DNA of 64,000 nucleotides from Acinetobacter piscicola (GCF_015218165.1 NZ_CP048659.1:2108001-2172000); one strand, 5' to 3'. Counted from the first letter of the stretch, positions 34,502-43,763 are shown. The notes: generated from the sequence alone by a model not told the origin. Program-made: numbers and translations.

Positions 34502-36172
34502 ATGGCAAGCCCTGCTCAAGCAATAAGAAGTAAATTTTTTAATACTTTCTTTTCACGTTATTCTGTTTGGTTCTTGTGTTTATTCATCGCAATTTATCTG
34601 ACATGGACGATTTTTTTACATGAGTCCCATTTTATTTACTATTTCTTTTCCGATACAGTCCTCAATATTGCGTGGGTCATCAGTATTGCACTAAGCGGTG
34701 TCGGGATTTATGACATTCTTCAAAGTAAACATGCCATTCTCAGAAACTACCCCATTATGGGACATTTCCGCTTTTTCTTTGAAAGTTTCCGTCCTGAAAT
34801 TCGTCAATATTTCATTGAATCCGATGAAGATGCACTACCTTTTTCACGTTCACAACGCAGTCTAGTGTACCAACGTGCAAAAAATGAAAATGCCGACAAA
34901 CCCTTTGGCTCAATCATTGATGTCTATCAACAAGATTACCGTTTTCTGACCCATTCTTTAGCACCTTGCCACCCTGCTGATCATACAACTTTCCGGATCC
35001 ATATTGGTAATGAGCAATGTTCGCAACCCTATAGTGCCTCAATCATGAATATTTCAGCAATGAGTTTTGGCAGTCTCAGTGCGAATGCCATCCGTGCATT
35101 GAATAAAGGTGCTCAAATGGGGCAGTTTTACCATGACACAGGCGAAGGCAGCCTAAGTCCTTATCATCTTGAAAATGGTGGGGATATTGTGTGGGAACTG
35201 GGCAGTGGTTATTTTGGTTGCCGAACTCTAGATGGGAAATTTGATCCTGAAAAATTTCAACAACAAGCCGCTAACCCTGTGATTAAGATGATTGAAATCA
35301 AACTCTCACAAGGTGCTAAACCTGGACATGGCGGGATTTTACCTAAAAATAAAATCAGTGAAGAAATTGCCCAAATTCGTGGTGTTTCACGCGATGAAGA
35401 CTGTGTTTCACCAGCGTCACATTCTGCTTTTAGTACCCCAATTGAAATGATGCATTTCATTCAAAAATTACGTGAATTATCCAATGGAAAACCCGTGGGT
35501 TTTAAACTGTGTATCGGACAACCTTGGCAGTTCATGGGTATTGTTAAAGCCATGCTTGCCACTAAAATCGTGCCTGATTTTATCGTGGTTGATGGTTCTG
35601 AGGGAGGTACAGGTGCTGCTCCAATTGAGTTAATTGACCACATGGGGACACCATTACGTGAAGGCTTACTTTTTGTTCACAATACTTTGGTCGGTGCAGG
35701 CTTACGTGAGCAAATAAAAATTGGTGCCAGTGGTAAAATTATCTCTGCTTTTGACATTGCAAGTACCATGGCGATGGGCGCAGATTGGGTGAATTCAGCA
35801 CGTGGCTTTATGTTTGCTGTAGGCTGTATCCAAGCGCAAAGTTGCCATACAAATCAATGCCCTGTCGGGGTTGCAACACAAGACAAAGAACGCCAAAAAG
35901 CCTTAGATGTGCCAACAAAGTCAGAACGTGTTTTCCATTTCCAGCAAAATACGCTCAAAGCTTTAGCTGAAATGATCGCAGCGGCAGGTTTACAGCATCC
36001 AACCGAAATTAAACCGCACCACTTAGCTCAACGTATCAATGACCGTGAAATTAAAAACTATGCACAATTACATTTTTGGATGAAAGATGGCGAATTGCTT
36101 TCATGTGAAAATAAAGATGAAGAAAACTTCTATTTTAGAATGTGGAATCTAGCTGCTGCTGAAAAGTTTTAA
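34502..36172 (+). CDS. FMN-binding glutamate synthase family protein (membrane-anchored)
   Basis: This 556-residue protein has two N-terminal membrane helices (about 20-70) followed by a barrel like the FMN/Fe-S domain of glutamate synthase. Motifs include MSFGSLSANAIRALNKGA, GAKPGHGGILPKNKI, VVDGSEGGTGAAP and CHTNQCPVGVATQD, with cysteines for an Fe-S cluster. It lacks the amidotransferase domain, so it is not a complete GOGAT. Its reaction is unproven; a role as an FMN oxidoreductase is likely. It stands alone, with a terminator after it. Confidence 0.85.
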   Translation: MASPAQAIRSKFFNTFFSRYSVWFLCLFIAIYLTWTIFLHESHFIYYFFSDTVLNIAWVISIALSGVGIYDILQSKHAILRNYPIMGHFRFFFESFRPEIRQYFIESDEDALPFSRSQRSLVYQRAKNENADKPFGSIIDVYQQDYRFLTHSLAPCHPADHTTFRIHIGNEQCSQPYSASIMNISAMSFGSLSANAIRALNKGAQMGQFYHDTGEGSLSPYHLENGGDIVWELGSGYFGCRTLDGKFDPEKFQQQAANPVIKMIEIKLSQGAKPGHGGILPKNKISEEIAQIRGVSRDEDCVSPASHSAFSTPIEMMHFIQKLRELSNGKPVGFKLCIGQPWQFMGIVKAMLATKIVPDFIVVDGSEGGTGAAPIELIDHMGTPLREGLLFVHNTLVGAGLREQIKIGASGKIISAFDIASTMAMGADWVNSARGFMFAVGCIQAQSCHTNQCPVGVATQDKERQKALDVPTKSERVFHFQQNTLKALAEMIAAAGLQHPTEIKPHHLAQRINDREIKNYAQLHFWMKDGELLSCENKDEENFYFRMWNLAAAEKF

Positions 36173-36209
36173 TTTTATTTATACCTTATTTTGTATAATC
36201 ATTTTAAAT

Positions 36210-36236
36210 AAAAGAGGAAAAATCCTCTTTTATTTT
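36210..36236 (+). terminator. Terminator of the glutamate-synthase-like gene
   Basis: AAAAGAGGA (36210-36218) pairs with TCCTCTTTT (36223-36231) across AAAA, followed by ATTTTT. Confidence 0.85.
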
Positions 36237-36302
36237 TATATCAATAATGCAAACTAGACTAAGATTTAAGTGTAAAAGCTGTTCTGTTCAGTGCAAAAAA
36301 TT

Positions 36303-36465
36303 GTTAGCTATCACCATGCTGAATTAAATGTCACTGGTGCATATCATATTACCCAACACAATACTTTTCTTGTGATTGTTCAATATCTAGGGATGCTCTA
36401 TGAAACGGGGATATGTGATTGATGATGCTGTTTTAATCCCCTACACAGCCAATAATTCATCCTGA
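36303..36465 (+). pseudogene. Frameshifted fragment of a paralog of the downstream exported protein
   Basis: Translation of 36303-36413 gives a segment ending NTFLVIVQYLGMLYETG, and after removing one base in the GGGG run (about 36407-36410) the frame continues GYVIDDAVLIPYTANNSS and stops at 36465. This matches the C-terminus of the next gene (NKVLVTVKYLGIPFETGYTIEDPVLLLP). No start or upstream part is left. It is a decayed tandem duplicate. Confidence 0.75.
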
Positions 36466-36553
36466 TTTGATGCAAAACATCTACATTATATCCATGGTCT
36501 ATTGGTTATTTTTTGACAGGATCAAAGTCAGATTTAAATGTGAGTAAAAAAAT

Positions 36554-37177
36554 ATGCATATTACGCAAAAGTTAATATTTACAAGCTGTCTTAGTTGTTC
36601 TTTACCTGTATTTGCCACAGTGGGTGGTCCACAAACGATTGAAGTTTTGGGCTACGAAGCCAAAGAGCAGAAAGTTTATTTGCTTAAACACTATGAAGAT
36701 GGACGTGGTCGACTGCCACAATTGTATTATTATCAGTTTAAAAATAATGCTAAGCCCAACAAGTTGATCCAAGTTAATTCTTTATATATCCATCCTAAAA
36801 CGAAAAAAATTGATTATGATCAGGAGGATACTCGCTTTAATCAAGAACTTGCCAAAATCACAAAGCGTTTACAACCATTAACTGCCACATCTTCTCAATA
36901 TCGTATTGTGATTAACAAAAAAACGATTCAACATGTCCCAGTTTGGTATGATCCCAAACAAAAACAACCTGAGTTTCATTATACCTATCATGTGAAAAAT
37001 CAAAATTTTAAAAGCTTACAACAACAAGCAACTGCATATCAGCAGCCATTAACAATCTCACAGCAATTTCTGATTCCTCAACAAAATAAAGTTCTGGTGA
37101 CTGTAAAATATCTGGGTATTCCTTTTGAAACAGGTTATACGATAGAAGACCCCGTATTATTATTACCGACTCAATAA
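36554..37177 (+). CDS. Exported protein of unknown function
   Basis: This 207-residue protein has a cleavable signal peptide (MHITQKLIFTSCLSCSLPVFA). The mature part is basic and rich in Gln, Lys and Tyr, with no recognised domain; it reads PQTIEVLGYEAKEQKVYLLKHYEDGRGRLPQLYYYQF and ends VKYLGIPFETGYTIEDPVLLLPTQ. A decayed second copy of the C-terminal part lies upstream, so the gene was duplicated once. Function unknown. It is followed by a strong terminator shared with the convergent lipoprotein gene. Confidence 0.7.
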   Translation: MHITQKLIFTSCLSCSLPVFATVGGPQTIEVLGYEAKEQKVYLLKHYEDGRGRLPQLYYYQFKNNAKPNKLIQVNSLYIHPKTKKIDYDQEDTRFNQELAKITKRLQPLTATSSQYRIVINKKTIQHVPVWYDPKQKQPEFHYTYHVKNQNFKSLQQQATAYQQPLTISQQFLIPQQNKVLVTVKYLGIPFETGYTIEDPVLLLPTQ

Positions 37178-37180
37178 ATT

Positions 37181-37207
37181 AAAAATGCGCTCTATCAGCG
37201 CATTTTT
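37181..37207. terminator. Bidirectional terminator
   Basis: AAAAATGCGCT (37181-37191) and AGCGCATTTTT (37197-37207) form an 11-bp stem with a CTATC loop. It lies between convergent genes. Confidence 0.88.
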
Positions 37208-37235
37208 ATCTCTTCTTTTTCAGTAACCCATTATT

Positions 37236-37712
37236 TTAAAATAAATTGGTGTAAGCTTTGGTGTTGCCTAAATTTGGATTATCAATTGCATCTTTACATT
37301 GTGCTTTATCACGCTCGTAATCTGCTTTTTTCTGACTCAATGCATGATCTTTTTCAAGTGTTGCACGTGCAAAATTATCCAAACTCGTTAAAGATTTTCG
37401 ACACAAAGCGTATTTTCCTTCCGTCACAGAATCTGTCATTTTGACATTAATTCGCCAGTCAGTACTGAGTTTTCGAACCGGCTTCCTGACTTTTTCTTCT
37501 ATTAAATTCAACTGCTTACGATATACAAAAGGTTCTACATCATTCAGTAATTTCCATGCTTCTTGTGCATATGCCGTTGCATCATTACTCAGCTTTGGTG
37601 CAGGCTGAATCGGTTCTTTTGGCTCAGAAGATGAATGACCACAGCCCTGTAATAGCAAAATACCAAGTATTAAGCCTGACTTAAGCAACAAAGGAAATTT
37701 CACCGCAAACAT
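37236..37712 (-). CDS. Predicted lipoprotein of unknown function
   Basis: This protein has about 158 residues from the ATG at 37712. It has a signal peptide with the lipobox LLLQGC followed by GHSSSEPKEP. The mature part is helical and charged, with three cysteines (YALCRKS, AQCKDA). The frame is open to 37772, but that extension lacks a signal-like start and overlaps the opposite azlC region. Family not recognised. It may be divergently transcribed from azlC. Confidence 0.68.
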   Translation of the reverse strand: MFAVKFPLLLKSGLILGILLLQGCGHSSSEPKEPIQPAPKLSNDATAYAQEAWKLLNDVEPFVYRKQLNLIEEKVRKPVRKLSTDWRINVKMTDSVTEGKYALCRKSLTSLDNFARATLEKDHALSQKKADYERDKAQCKDAIDNPNLGNTKAYTNLF

Positions 37713-37815
37713 AGCACATCGCCAAATTAAACAATTGAGCACTATGCTAGTAAATTCGGGTACAATACACAATGTTGATTTTACCTTTTGTTTTATACTC
37801 CCAATTAGGTGTTAC

Positions 37816-38571
37816 GTGTCCCAACACACAACTTCCTCCGTCAAACCTGCAGGTTTTTGGCAAGGTGCTAAAGATAGTCAAGCGATTATTTTTACTTATC
37901 TGCCTGTGTCTTTTGCTTTTGGTGTATCTGCAACCCAATTTGGCTTTACGCCTTGGGAAGCTTTGTTTCTATCCTGCTCTATGTATGCTGGCGCCAGTCA
38001 ATTTTTAGTGGTGGCATTGCTAGGGAGTGGCACCTCTATTTGGATGACTGCACTTACCGTGATTGCATTGGACATTCGTCATGTTTTATATGGCCCTGCT
38101 TTGCAAAACCTGATTCAAGATCGCTTAAATTTAAAGAAAACTGCGGTTTGGGCATGGGGCTTAACCGACGAAGTTTTTGCCGCAGGTATGATTAAACTAT
38201 CACAAAGACGCCAAGAATGGTCAGAATCTTGGATGTTGGGTTTAAGCCTATTTAGTTGGATGTCTTGGGCTTTAGGCTCCCTTTTAGGTGGTTTATTTTC
38301 AGACCAAGTTGCCAATTTACCTCAATTTTTACAAGCTGCACTCGATTTCTTACTGCCTGCGCTTTTCCTCAGTTTTTTATTGGCTGCCTTTGAAAAGAAA
38401 CATACGCTTGTGGTTTGTGTCTCTTTGCTTGTTGCCGCAATTTCGTGTTATCTGATCAATTTATCTGCTGCGATTTTTATTGGCATACTTGCAGGAATAT
38501 TTGCAGGAATATTTAAACATTATGTATTAAAACAACATGATGAAATTGCCATCAGTCATTCAGGAGAATAA
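37816..38571 (+). CDS. azlC: AzlC family branched-chain amino acid permease subunit
   Basis: This membrane protein of about 251 residues has the family motifs PVSFAFGVSATQFGFTPWEALFLSCSMYAGASQF and IALDIRHVLYG. With AzlD it exports branched-chain amino acids or their analogues. The frame opens far upstream (37735) but the GTG at 37816 has AGGTG just before it and gives the usual N-terminus, so it is chosen. It is followed by azlD, whose GTG start lies two bases after the azlC stop codon's first base pair region (38573). Confidence 0.85.
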   Translation: MSQHTTSSVKPAGFWQGAKDSQAIIFTYLPVSFAFGVSATQFGFTPWEALFLSCSMYAGASQFLVVALLGSGTSIWMTALTVIALDIRHVLYGPALQNLIQDRLNLKKTAVWAWGLTDEVFAAGMIKLSQRRQEWSESWMLGLSLFSWMSWALGSLLGGLFSDQVANLPQFLQAALDFLLPALFLSFLLAAFEKKHTLVVCVSLLVAAISCYLINLSAAIFIGILAGIFAGIFKHYVLKQHDEIAISHSGE

Positions 38572-38572
38572 T

Positions 38573-38914
38573 GTGGATCTAGAAATTATTTTAGTCGGAA
38601 TTATTGTCGGTATTGCCAATTTTGCTTCACGTTTTGGTCCATTATTTGTCATTCAAAAAAGTCAAAAAAATCAGCAAACACGTGGTGCAACATGGTTAAA
38701 AATAGCTTTGGGTAGCATCGGGATTGCAGCTATTAGTTCTATGCTAGTCGTTGCTACCTTGCCTCCCTTAATTGAAACACCCAATAAAAGCTTTGCCATG
38801 CTGATCGGTTTTTTGGTGCTCATTGGTATTTATTTTAAATTTAAAAAAATTGTCCTAGCCACTCTAATTGCGGCTGTTTCTTATGGTTTGGTCTATACCT
38901 ATATACCACTTTAA
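38573..38914 (+). CDS. azlD: AzlD family branched-chain amino acid transport protein
   Basis: This hydrophobic protein of about 113 residues, with four membrane segments, is the usual small partner of AzlC. The open frame starts at 38537 inside azlC, but AGGAG at 38562-38566 is six bases before a GTG at 38573, which follows the azlC stop directly. That start gives a protein beginning DLEIILVGIIVGIANFASRFGPL, as in the family. Confidence 0.82.
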   Translation: MDLEIILVGIIVGIANFASRFGPLFVIQKSQKNQQTRGATWLKIALGSIGIAAISSMLVVATLPPLIETPNKSFAMLIGFLVLIGIYFKFKKIVLATLIAAVSYGLVYTYIPL

Positions 38915-38917
38915 CGC

Positions 38918-39541
38918 TTAAATAAAATTTTTAAAATAAACTGAAAAGCCTTGTTGTTGGTATTGGGCATAGGCTTTTCTCAATTCCCCGCCATAGATTG
39001 GATCAGGATTATTGAACTCTTTATGTAACACTCTAGGCATTAACGGGTTTTGTGATTTTTGACTGACCAATAAAGCCATGAGCTGACAAAACCCTTCTTC
39101 CTGTGCCATAGAGTTAAATTTATATTGGTGTTGGGATACCAAAACATGGCCAATCTCATGACTCAGCACCCAAACCAAATTTGCCGTAGGCATCCCATAA
39201 ATCACATTGATTTGTGCATGTATATGTTGATCTTGCAAAAATAGATGATGACTCACGGTATTGGTTGCTAAACCTTCTGCATGATCAAAACCCAAATTTT
39301 TCATTTTTTCTTTACTGATGAGGCTCACGTGAGTATAACCTCGCGTAAATTTAAAGCCTAAATTCTCGATTTGTTGCAATACCCATTGCGCCACAATGTT
39401 TAAATTTTCACTACTCACAATAATATGTCTGACACAATCTTTACACAGCATCCGACCATCTGCATAACTTGAAATATCGTGTTTAAAATGCTGATGATGG
39501 CAGTAATAGCAAGGATATAAAGTTTTTGAATTTAGCCACAT
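38918..39541 (-). CDS. DA1-like zinc peptidase with LIM-like finger
   Basis: This 207-residue protein has an N-terminal zinc-finger-like pair (C11xxC14 with H15/H16, and C33xxC36) as in LIM domains, then a peptidase region with HEIGH at 128-132 and a downstream EEGFCQ (148-153) that could supply a third metal ligand. This layout matches the DA1-like (LIM plus peptidase) proteins known from plants, where DA1 is a ubiquitin-activated peptidase. There is no signal peptide, so it is likely cytoplasmic. Function in bacteria is not established. It converges with azlD and lies just before a small exported protein gene. Confidence 0.75.
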   Translation of the reverse strand: MWLNSKTLYPCYYCHHQHFKHDISSYADGRMLCKDCVRHIIVSSENLNIVAQWVLQQIENLGFKFTRGYTHVSLISKEKMKNLGFDHAEGLATNTVSHHLFLQDQHIHAQINVIYGMPTANLVWVLSHEIGHVLVSQHQYKFNSMAQEEGFCQLMALLVSQKSQNPLMPRVLHKEFNNPDPIYGGELRKAYAQYQQQGFSVYFKNFI

Positions 39542-39559
39542 AGGTATGATTTCAGCATA

Positions 39560-40054
39560 TCATTCTTGCCCTGCAAGCACTTTTAAGTTTTGCAAAGCAT
39601 CGATTAAAGTTTGATTTAATTGCATTGAATGTGCTATTAACTTTTCTTTCTGTTTTTGATCATTTTCCCATTTCTGTTGATTTTTTAGTAAATAAATTGA
39701 ATCATCATTATAAGCCATAAAAGCAGCCTGAACTTTTTGACCTTCAACTGTAATAAATTGAGCTTGAGCTAAAGATTGGCTTAACGCTTGTAAATTCTTG
39801 ATTACGTCAGCCACTTGTGCTTTCTGCTCTTGTGTTATATTTTCATTGTCTTCTTCTGCCATGATCGTCATTTTTTGCATGTCAACTTGCTCCATCAAAC
39901 TGATAAATAAATTAAAATCTGCTTGATGATTTTGACTGACGTGTGATCTTTGTGTTTGCACACCATCCAGTTGCGTTGGTGCTGCATAGGTAGTAGTAAA
40001 AATTAAACCACTTAAAATAAGCGTGCTTGTACATAACAATTGGCGAAGCATCAA
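39560..40054 (-). CDS. Exported helical protein of unknown function
   Basis: This 164-residue protein has a signal peptide (MMLRQLLCTSTLILSGLIFTTTYAA). The mature part is Gln-rich and helical (NITQEQKAQVADVIKNLQALSQSLAQAQF), probably a small periplasmic coiled structure. No domain recognised. It lies 18 bases upstream of the DA1-like gene on the same strand, so they are probably co-transcribed, though one is exported and the other not. Confidence 0.68.
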   Translation of the reverse strand: MMLRQLLCTSTLILSGLIFTTTYAAPTQLDGVQTQRSHVSQNHQADFNLFISLMEQVDMQKMTIMAEEDNENITQEQKAQVADVIKNLQALSQSLAQAQFITVEGQKVQAAFMAYNDDSIYLLKNQQKWENDQKQKEKLIAHSMQLNQTLIDALQNLKVLAGQE

Positions 40055-40116
40055 AATTTCCTTTTATTTTTTAATAAATAATTATATGAAATAAACCACA
40101 GTTTCAATTTATTTTG

Positions 40117-40147
40117 CAAAAAAATAGGGATATTGTTTGAATATCCC
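40117..40147 (-). terminator. Terminator of rodA
   Basis: On the - strand, GGGATATT and AATATCCC (40140-40147 and 40127-40134) form an 8-bp stem, followed by TATTTTTTT. It lies 14 bases after the rodA stop. Confidence 0.8.
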
Positions 40148-40161
40148 CATTTTATTGTTGA

Positions 40162-41298
40162 TTATCGATGCGTATGAATCGACATGACAATCCCAAAACT
40201 CGCTAACAGTGTAATGACAGCCGTTCCACCATAGCTCATCAACGGTAGTGGATCACCTGTCACAGGCAAGATGCCACTGACCATACCTGAATTCACAAAA
40301 ACAAAGAAAAATAAGGATAAACCAATGGTTCCTGCCAAAATTCGACCATAATTATGGAAACAATTTAGGCTGATCATCATGCAACGAAAAATAATTGCTG
40401 CATATAATACAAACAATAAGAGAACCCCGATAAAACCAAATTCTTCTGCATAAGTTGACATGATAAAGTCAGTATGATGTTCGGGCAAATAGCCCAACTG
40501 TGATTGGGTTCCACCTAAGTAACCTTTGCCAGTAAATCCCCCTGAACCAATGGCAATTTTAGATTGAATAATATTCCAACCTGCGCCCAAAGCATCCGAC
40601 TCAGGATCAAACAAAGTTAAAATACGTTTCTTTTGATACGCTTGTAAAACAAACATCCACACTAAAGGCAAGGCCATGCCTGCTGCTGCAATCGCACCAA
40701 TGATTAATGTCCACGACATACCACTAAGAAATAACGCAAAAACACCACCAATGACAATCCCTATCGCTAAATCGGGTTGCAATAATGCTAAGCCAAAAGG
40801 CACAACCATCAAGATCAGCGCACCGATCACATGTCTAAATTTAGGTGGTAAAGGTTGTCGCGAAAAATACCATGCCATCATCATCGGCATTGCAAACTTA
40901 GTGAATTCACTTGGTTGCATACTCCCGATCCCCGGTAGGGTCAACCAACGCTTTGCCCCTAATCGAACATCACCCACCAGCAACACCAAAATCAGCAATA
41001 AAATTGCAATACCATAAAACCATGGGCTAATGGCTTGATAAACTTTTGGGGGAACTTGCGCACACAGGAACAGTAGAATAAAGCCAACAACAAAGCTCAA
41101 ACCTTGACGCACTAACATTCCAACATCTTGATCCGAGGCGCTATAAACCATTAACAAACCCAAAATTGTATTGATAATCAAAAATACCAATAACCACGGA
41201 TCTAAATGTAATTTATCCCATCTTGATGTACTTTCATTAAAACTACGACCATCTCTTACAGACTGCCGTAGAAAGCGATATTGCTCATTCGGTGGCAT
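40162..41298 (-). CDS. rodA: Rod shape-determining SEDS peptidoglycan polymerase
   Basis: This 378-residue SEDS protein has about ten membrane helices. Features include GAKRWLTLPGIGSMQPSEFTKFAMPM (with the catalytic-site acidic region), LFDPESDALGAGWNIIQSKIAIGSGGFTGKGYLGGTQSQLGYLPEHHTDFI and the final LPLMSYGGTAVI. RodA polymerises glycan strands with PBP2 in the elongasome. It is a single gene here, without mrdA next to it. Confidence 0.93.
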   Translation of the reverse strand: MPPNEQYRFLRQSVRDGRSFNESTSRWDKLHLDPWLLVFLIINTILGLLMVYSASDQDVGMLVRQGLSFVVGFILLFLCAQVPPKVYQAISPWFYGIAILLLILVLLVGDVRLGAKRWLTLPGIGSMQPSEFTKFAMPMMMAWYFSRQPLPPKFRHVIGALILMVVPFGLALLQPDLAIGIVIGGVFALFLSGMSWTLIIGAIAAAGMALPLVWMFVLQAYQKKRILTLFDPESDALGAGWNIIQSKIAIGSGGFTGKGYLGGTQSQLGYLPEHHTDFIMSTYAEEFGFIGVLLLFVLYAAIIFRCMMISLNCFHNYGRILAGTIGLSLFFFVFVNSGMVSGILPVTGDPLPLMSYGGTAVITLLASFGIVMSIHTHR

Positions 41299-41384
41299 GA
41301 TATTTTCTACAACAAAAACGGGGAAACAAAATTATAAAGAGAAATAGCCAAGATTACAGCGCCTTCCCTGTATATTTCTTTGAT

Positions 41385-42119
41385 TTAGGCAGTTTTGCCA
41401 TGTTGTGCATTTAGAATCAAACGTGCCAATTCTAAATCATCAGGATAAGTAATTTTCAAATTGTCAGAACGACCTTGAACAACCTGTACAATCTCCCCCA
41501 TAAACTCTAAAGCACTGGCTTCATCTGTAATGACAACGTCATTCTTTAATGCTGTTTCAATGGCATTTTTCAGTTGGCTTAAGCTTGAAGCTTGCGGGGT
41601 TTGTGCTTGCCACAGATATTCACGACTGACTGTCTGTTGGATTTCTTGCTGCTGTACAACACGTTTTAAAGTATCTCTTACAGGAATCGCTAAAATTGCA
41701 CTCGTAGCAAGATGAGTGACTGTATATACAAGATCATTTAAACATTCTACTGTCACACAAGGTCGTGCAGCATCATGAACAAGGACGATATCATCAGGTG
41801 CGGCAATATCGCTCAGATAGATTAATGCATTTAAAACCGAATCTACTCGCTCTCTTCCACCCAAACAAAAATGAATATTGTCATTCTTCTCAAAGTTGAG
41901 CTGACGAGCAACATCATCTTGTTCACTGATAGCTAAGATGCAACCTGCCAAAGGCAATTGATTCAGACGATTCACGGTATGTTCTAAAACAGTGAGATCT
42001 TGAATGCGTTGGTATTGTTTTAATTCTGTTTTTGAAAACCGACTTCCAGCCCCAGCAGCAGGAACAATTGCCCAAATTTTACGGTTGTTGAGGGATGGTT
42101 TCTGCATCTTCATCTTCAT
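41385..42119 (-). CDS. ispD: 2-C-methyl-D-erythritol 4-phosphate cytidylyltransferase
   Basis: This enzyme of about 240 residues catalyses the third step of the MEP isoprenoid pathway. AIVPAAGAGSRF near the start binds CTP, and VLVHDAARPCV and TDEASALEFMG are further IspD motifs. The start is unclear: ATGs at 42119, 42113 and 42107 all lie inside the end of ftsB, giving an overlap of 29-41 bases and no clear Shine-Dalgarno. The adjacency with ftsB is normal for gammaproteobacteria. Confidence 0.92.
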   Translation of the reverse strand: MKMKMQKPSLNNRKIWAIVPAAGAGSRFSKTELKQYQRIQDLTVLEHTVNRLNQLPLAGCILAISEQDDVARQLNFEKNDNIHFCLGGRERVDSVLNALIYLSDIAAPDDIVLVHDAARPCVTVECLNDLVYTVTHLATSAILAIPVRDTLKRVVQQQEIQQTVSREYLWQAQTPQASSLSQLKNAIETALKNDVVITDEASALEFMGEIVQVVQGRSDNLKITYPDDLELARLILNAQHGKTA

Positions 42120-42474
42120 TGGTTCTGTTATCTACATCTGCATTTGGATCGATATAAATCGGTTTATAATGCGTACTAAGCGTGCTGATTTGTAAAAATG
42201 TCTCATGAGGCTTGATTAAACCGAGGTCAAGGCGAGCATGTTCTTCTATGGCTTCAGCACCATTTTTTAAGTCATACACTTCTGCTGCTAAAATGCGGTT
42301 GCGCTCTTTTAGCTCATTATTGACTTCGGTTTGTTGCTGTATTTGCTGTAGTAGTGCTTGGTGTGGAAAATATCCCCCTTCACCAAACCAATAACGGTAT
42401 TGGAGTACTGCAACAATGATCAATGCAATAACAAGGATAATTTTACTTGAAGTTGATTTGAGGACTTCTGGCAT
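42079..42474 (-). CDS. ftsB: Cell division protein FtsB
   Basis: This 131-residue bitopic membrane protein has one N-terminal helix (about 12-26, IILVIALIIVAVLQYRYW), a coiled coil (about 40-65), and a periplasmic region with EEHARLDLGLIKPHETF, the FtsB signature. It forms FtsQBL in the divisome. It has an acidic C-terminal tail (DPNADVDNRTNEDEDAE) longer than in E. coli. It lies upstream of ispD, as is usual. Its 5' side holds an inserted stretch that separates it from eno. Confidence 0.9.
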   Translation of the reverse strand: MPEVLKSTSSKIILVIALIIVAVLQYRYWFGEGGYFPHQALLQQIQQQTEVNNELKERNRILAAEVYDLKNGAEAIEEHARLDLGLIKPHETFLQISTLSTHYKPIYIDPNADVDNRTNEDEDAETIPQQP

Positions 42475-42753
42475 AGTGTATGTGGGTTAAGAGCAACATT
42501 GAATTATGCGTTCAATATACATCAAATCAGAGGGATGGAGAACGCTTTACTGTGGTAAATATGCAAAAGGATAAGAATCAAGATATTTCTGATTTTTACT
42601 TGATAAAATTAATCAATCAAAATGGTATAGCACAATGTAATATCACTTTTAAATCCATTCATTTTGAATTTAATACCAATCTGTTAAATTAACTACATAT
42701 GACTCAGCCACTTTTGCTTTTCTGCACCAATTGCTTTAAACAGGATCATGCTA

Positions 42754-42875
42754 TCGTGAGGCGACAGGGATGTCGCCGTTAGACAAGGGGATATCTTGCG
42801 AAGCTTCGCTTCTCATGTCTAACAAAGGATTTTTGTTACTTTTTATCCCTGAAAAGTAAGGCATCGCCTACGCAT
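42754..42875. repeat. Structured dispersed repeat, copy 2 (eno-ftsB spacer)
   Basis: This repeats the layout of the copy at 2045-2160: GGCGACA-GGGA-TGTCGCC hairpin (42760-42777), then a second stem TTAGACA (42779-42785) with TGTCTAA (42816-42822), and a tail CAAAGGATTTTTGTTACTTT. Inside the second stem is the palindrome GCGAAGCTTCGC (42798-42809). The paired arms differ from copy 1 but remain complementary. The remainder of the 42475-43131 gap is AT-rich and without a credible gene. Confidence 0.7.
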
Positions 42876-43131
42876 AGGAATTTAAACTTTTCACTGTAAG
42901 ATAAGGCAAGGCAAACTTTAAATTTATATTAATTAACTTTTACTGAATGGTATAAGATTGTATATAACATCAATAAGTCAATTTTAATCCGCTATCTAAC
43001 GTACTAATTGGACTTTAATATACAACCGATTAAGCTGCAATTGTTCTTATCACATAATGAGAATATTTTGATTATCTTTGAATTTATATCAACTACGTAC
43101 AATAAGTAATTTTTATTGTTTAAAATTATGA

Positions 43132-43560
43132 TTAACTGACTATAAATTTTTTAGTTCGAGGGTTAAATATAATTATATTAGGAATATCTTGTAAATAATC
43201 CATCATCAAAATTATATGATTTGTATAAATCTTTGATTCATCATCAGCAAATCTAACAATAATTCTTTTATCAATATTAGAAATTTCACTAGATAGATTT
43301 TTTTTAGCATGCTTAGCAATTTCTACTGAATCATCAATTACATGTTGACCAGTTTCATAAAAAAATCTAATCCACCAACCTTCCCAAGAAAGCAATAAAT
43401 GTATATTCGAAGAGTCAAATGGATCCTCCTCATAACTAAGACTTAATCCCTCCATTTTAAAAAAATACTTCTTTAATTCCTTTTCAAAAAATTCTATTGA
43501 AAAGCGATTTGAATTTTCGTTAATTAAACAATAAAGTGAAAAAGCCACTATTTTCTCCAA
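43132..43560 (-). CDS. Unknown small cytoplasmic protein (insert between eno and ftsB)
   Basis: This 142-residue protein has no signal peptide or membrane helix. It is acidic, with the segments HLLLSWEGWWIRFFYETGQHVIDDSVEIAKHAKKNL and NIIIFNPRTKKFIVS. The gene is more AT-rich than its neighbours. The size and the WW/aromatic pattern resemble orphan immunity-type proteins, but no family can be named. It sits in a part of the chromosome where eno and ftsB are usually adjacent, so it is probably an acquired gene. Confidence 0.6.
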   Translation of the reverse strand: MEKIVAFSLYCLINENSNRFSIEFFEKELKKYFFKMEGLSLSYEEDPFDSSNIHLLLSWEGWWIRFFYETGQHVIDDSVEIAKHAKKNLSSEISNIDKRIIVRFADDESKIYTNHIILMMDYLQDIPNIIIFNPRTKKFIVS

Positions 43561-43763
43561 AAACCTGAATTACTAATGCCAATATGCATAAATTTGGCTT
43601 AGTTCCATCATTTTACGGTGTAGCGAACAACTATTATGTTAATACATTACATTGAATGATAAGAATGAAATATTTGAATTAAATGAGCCAAAAAAATTTT
43701 AAAATATAGTCAGTGCTAATTGTAGATTTCGTAAAACTTAATTTGACAAATATTGTACAAATA

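Noticed and set aside
42480..42692. Possible 70-residue gene on the + strand next to ftsB
   Set aside because: It begins a few bases from the ftsB start on the opposite strand, has no ribosome site and its sequence shows no family or composition typical of a gene here.
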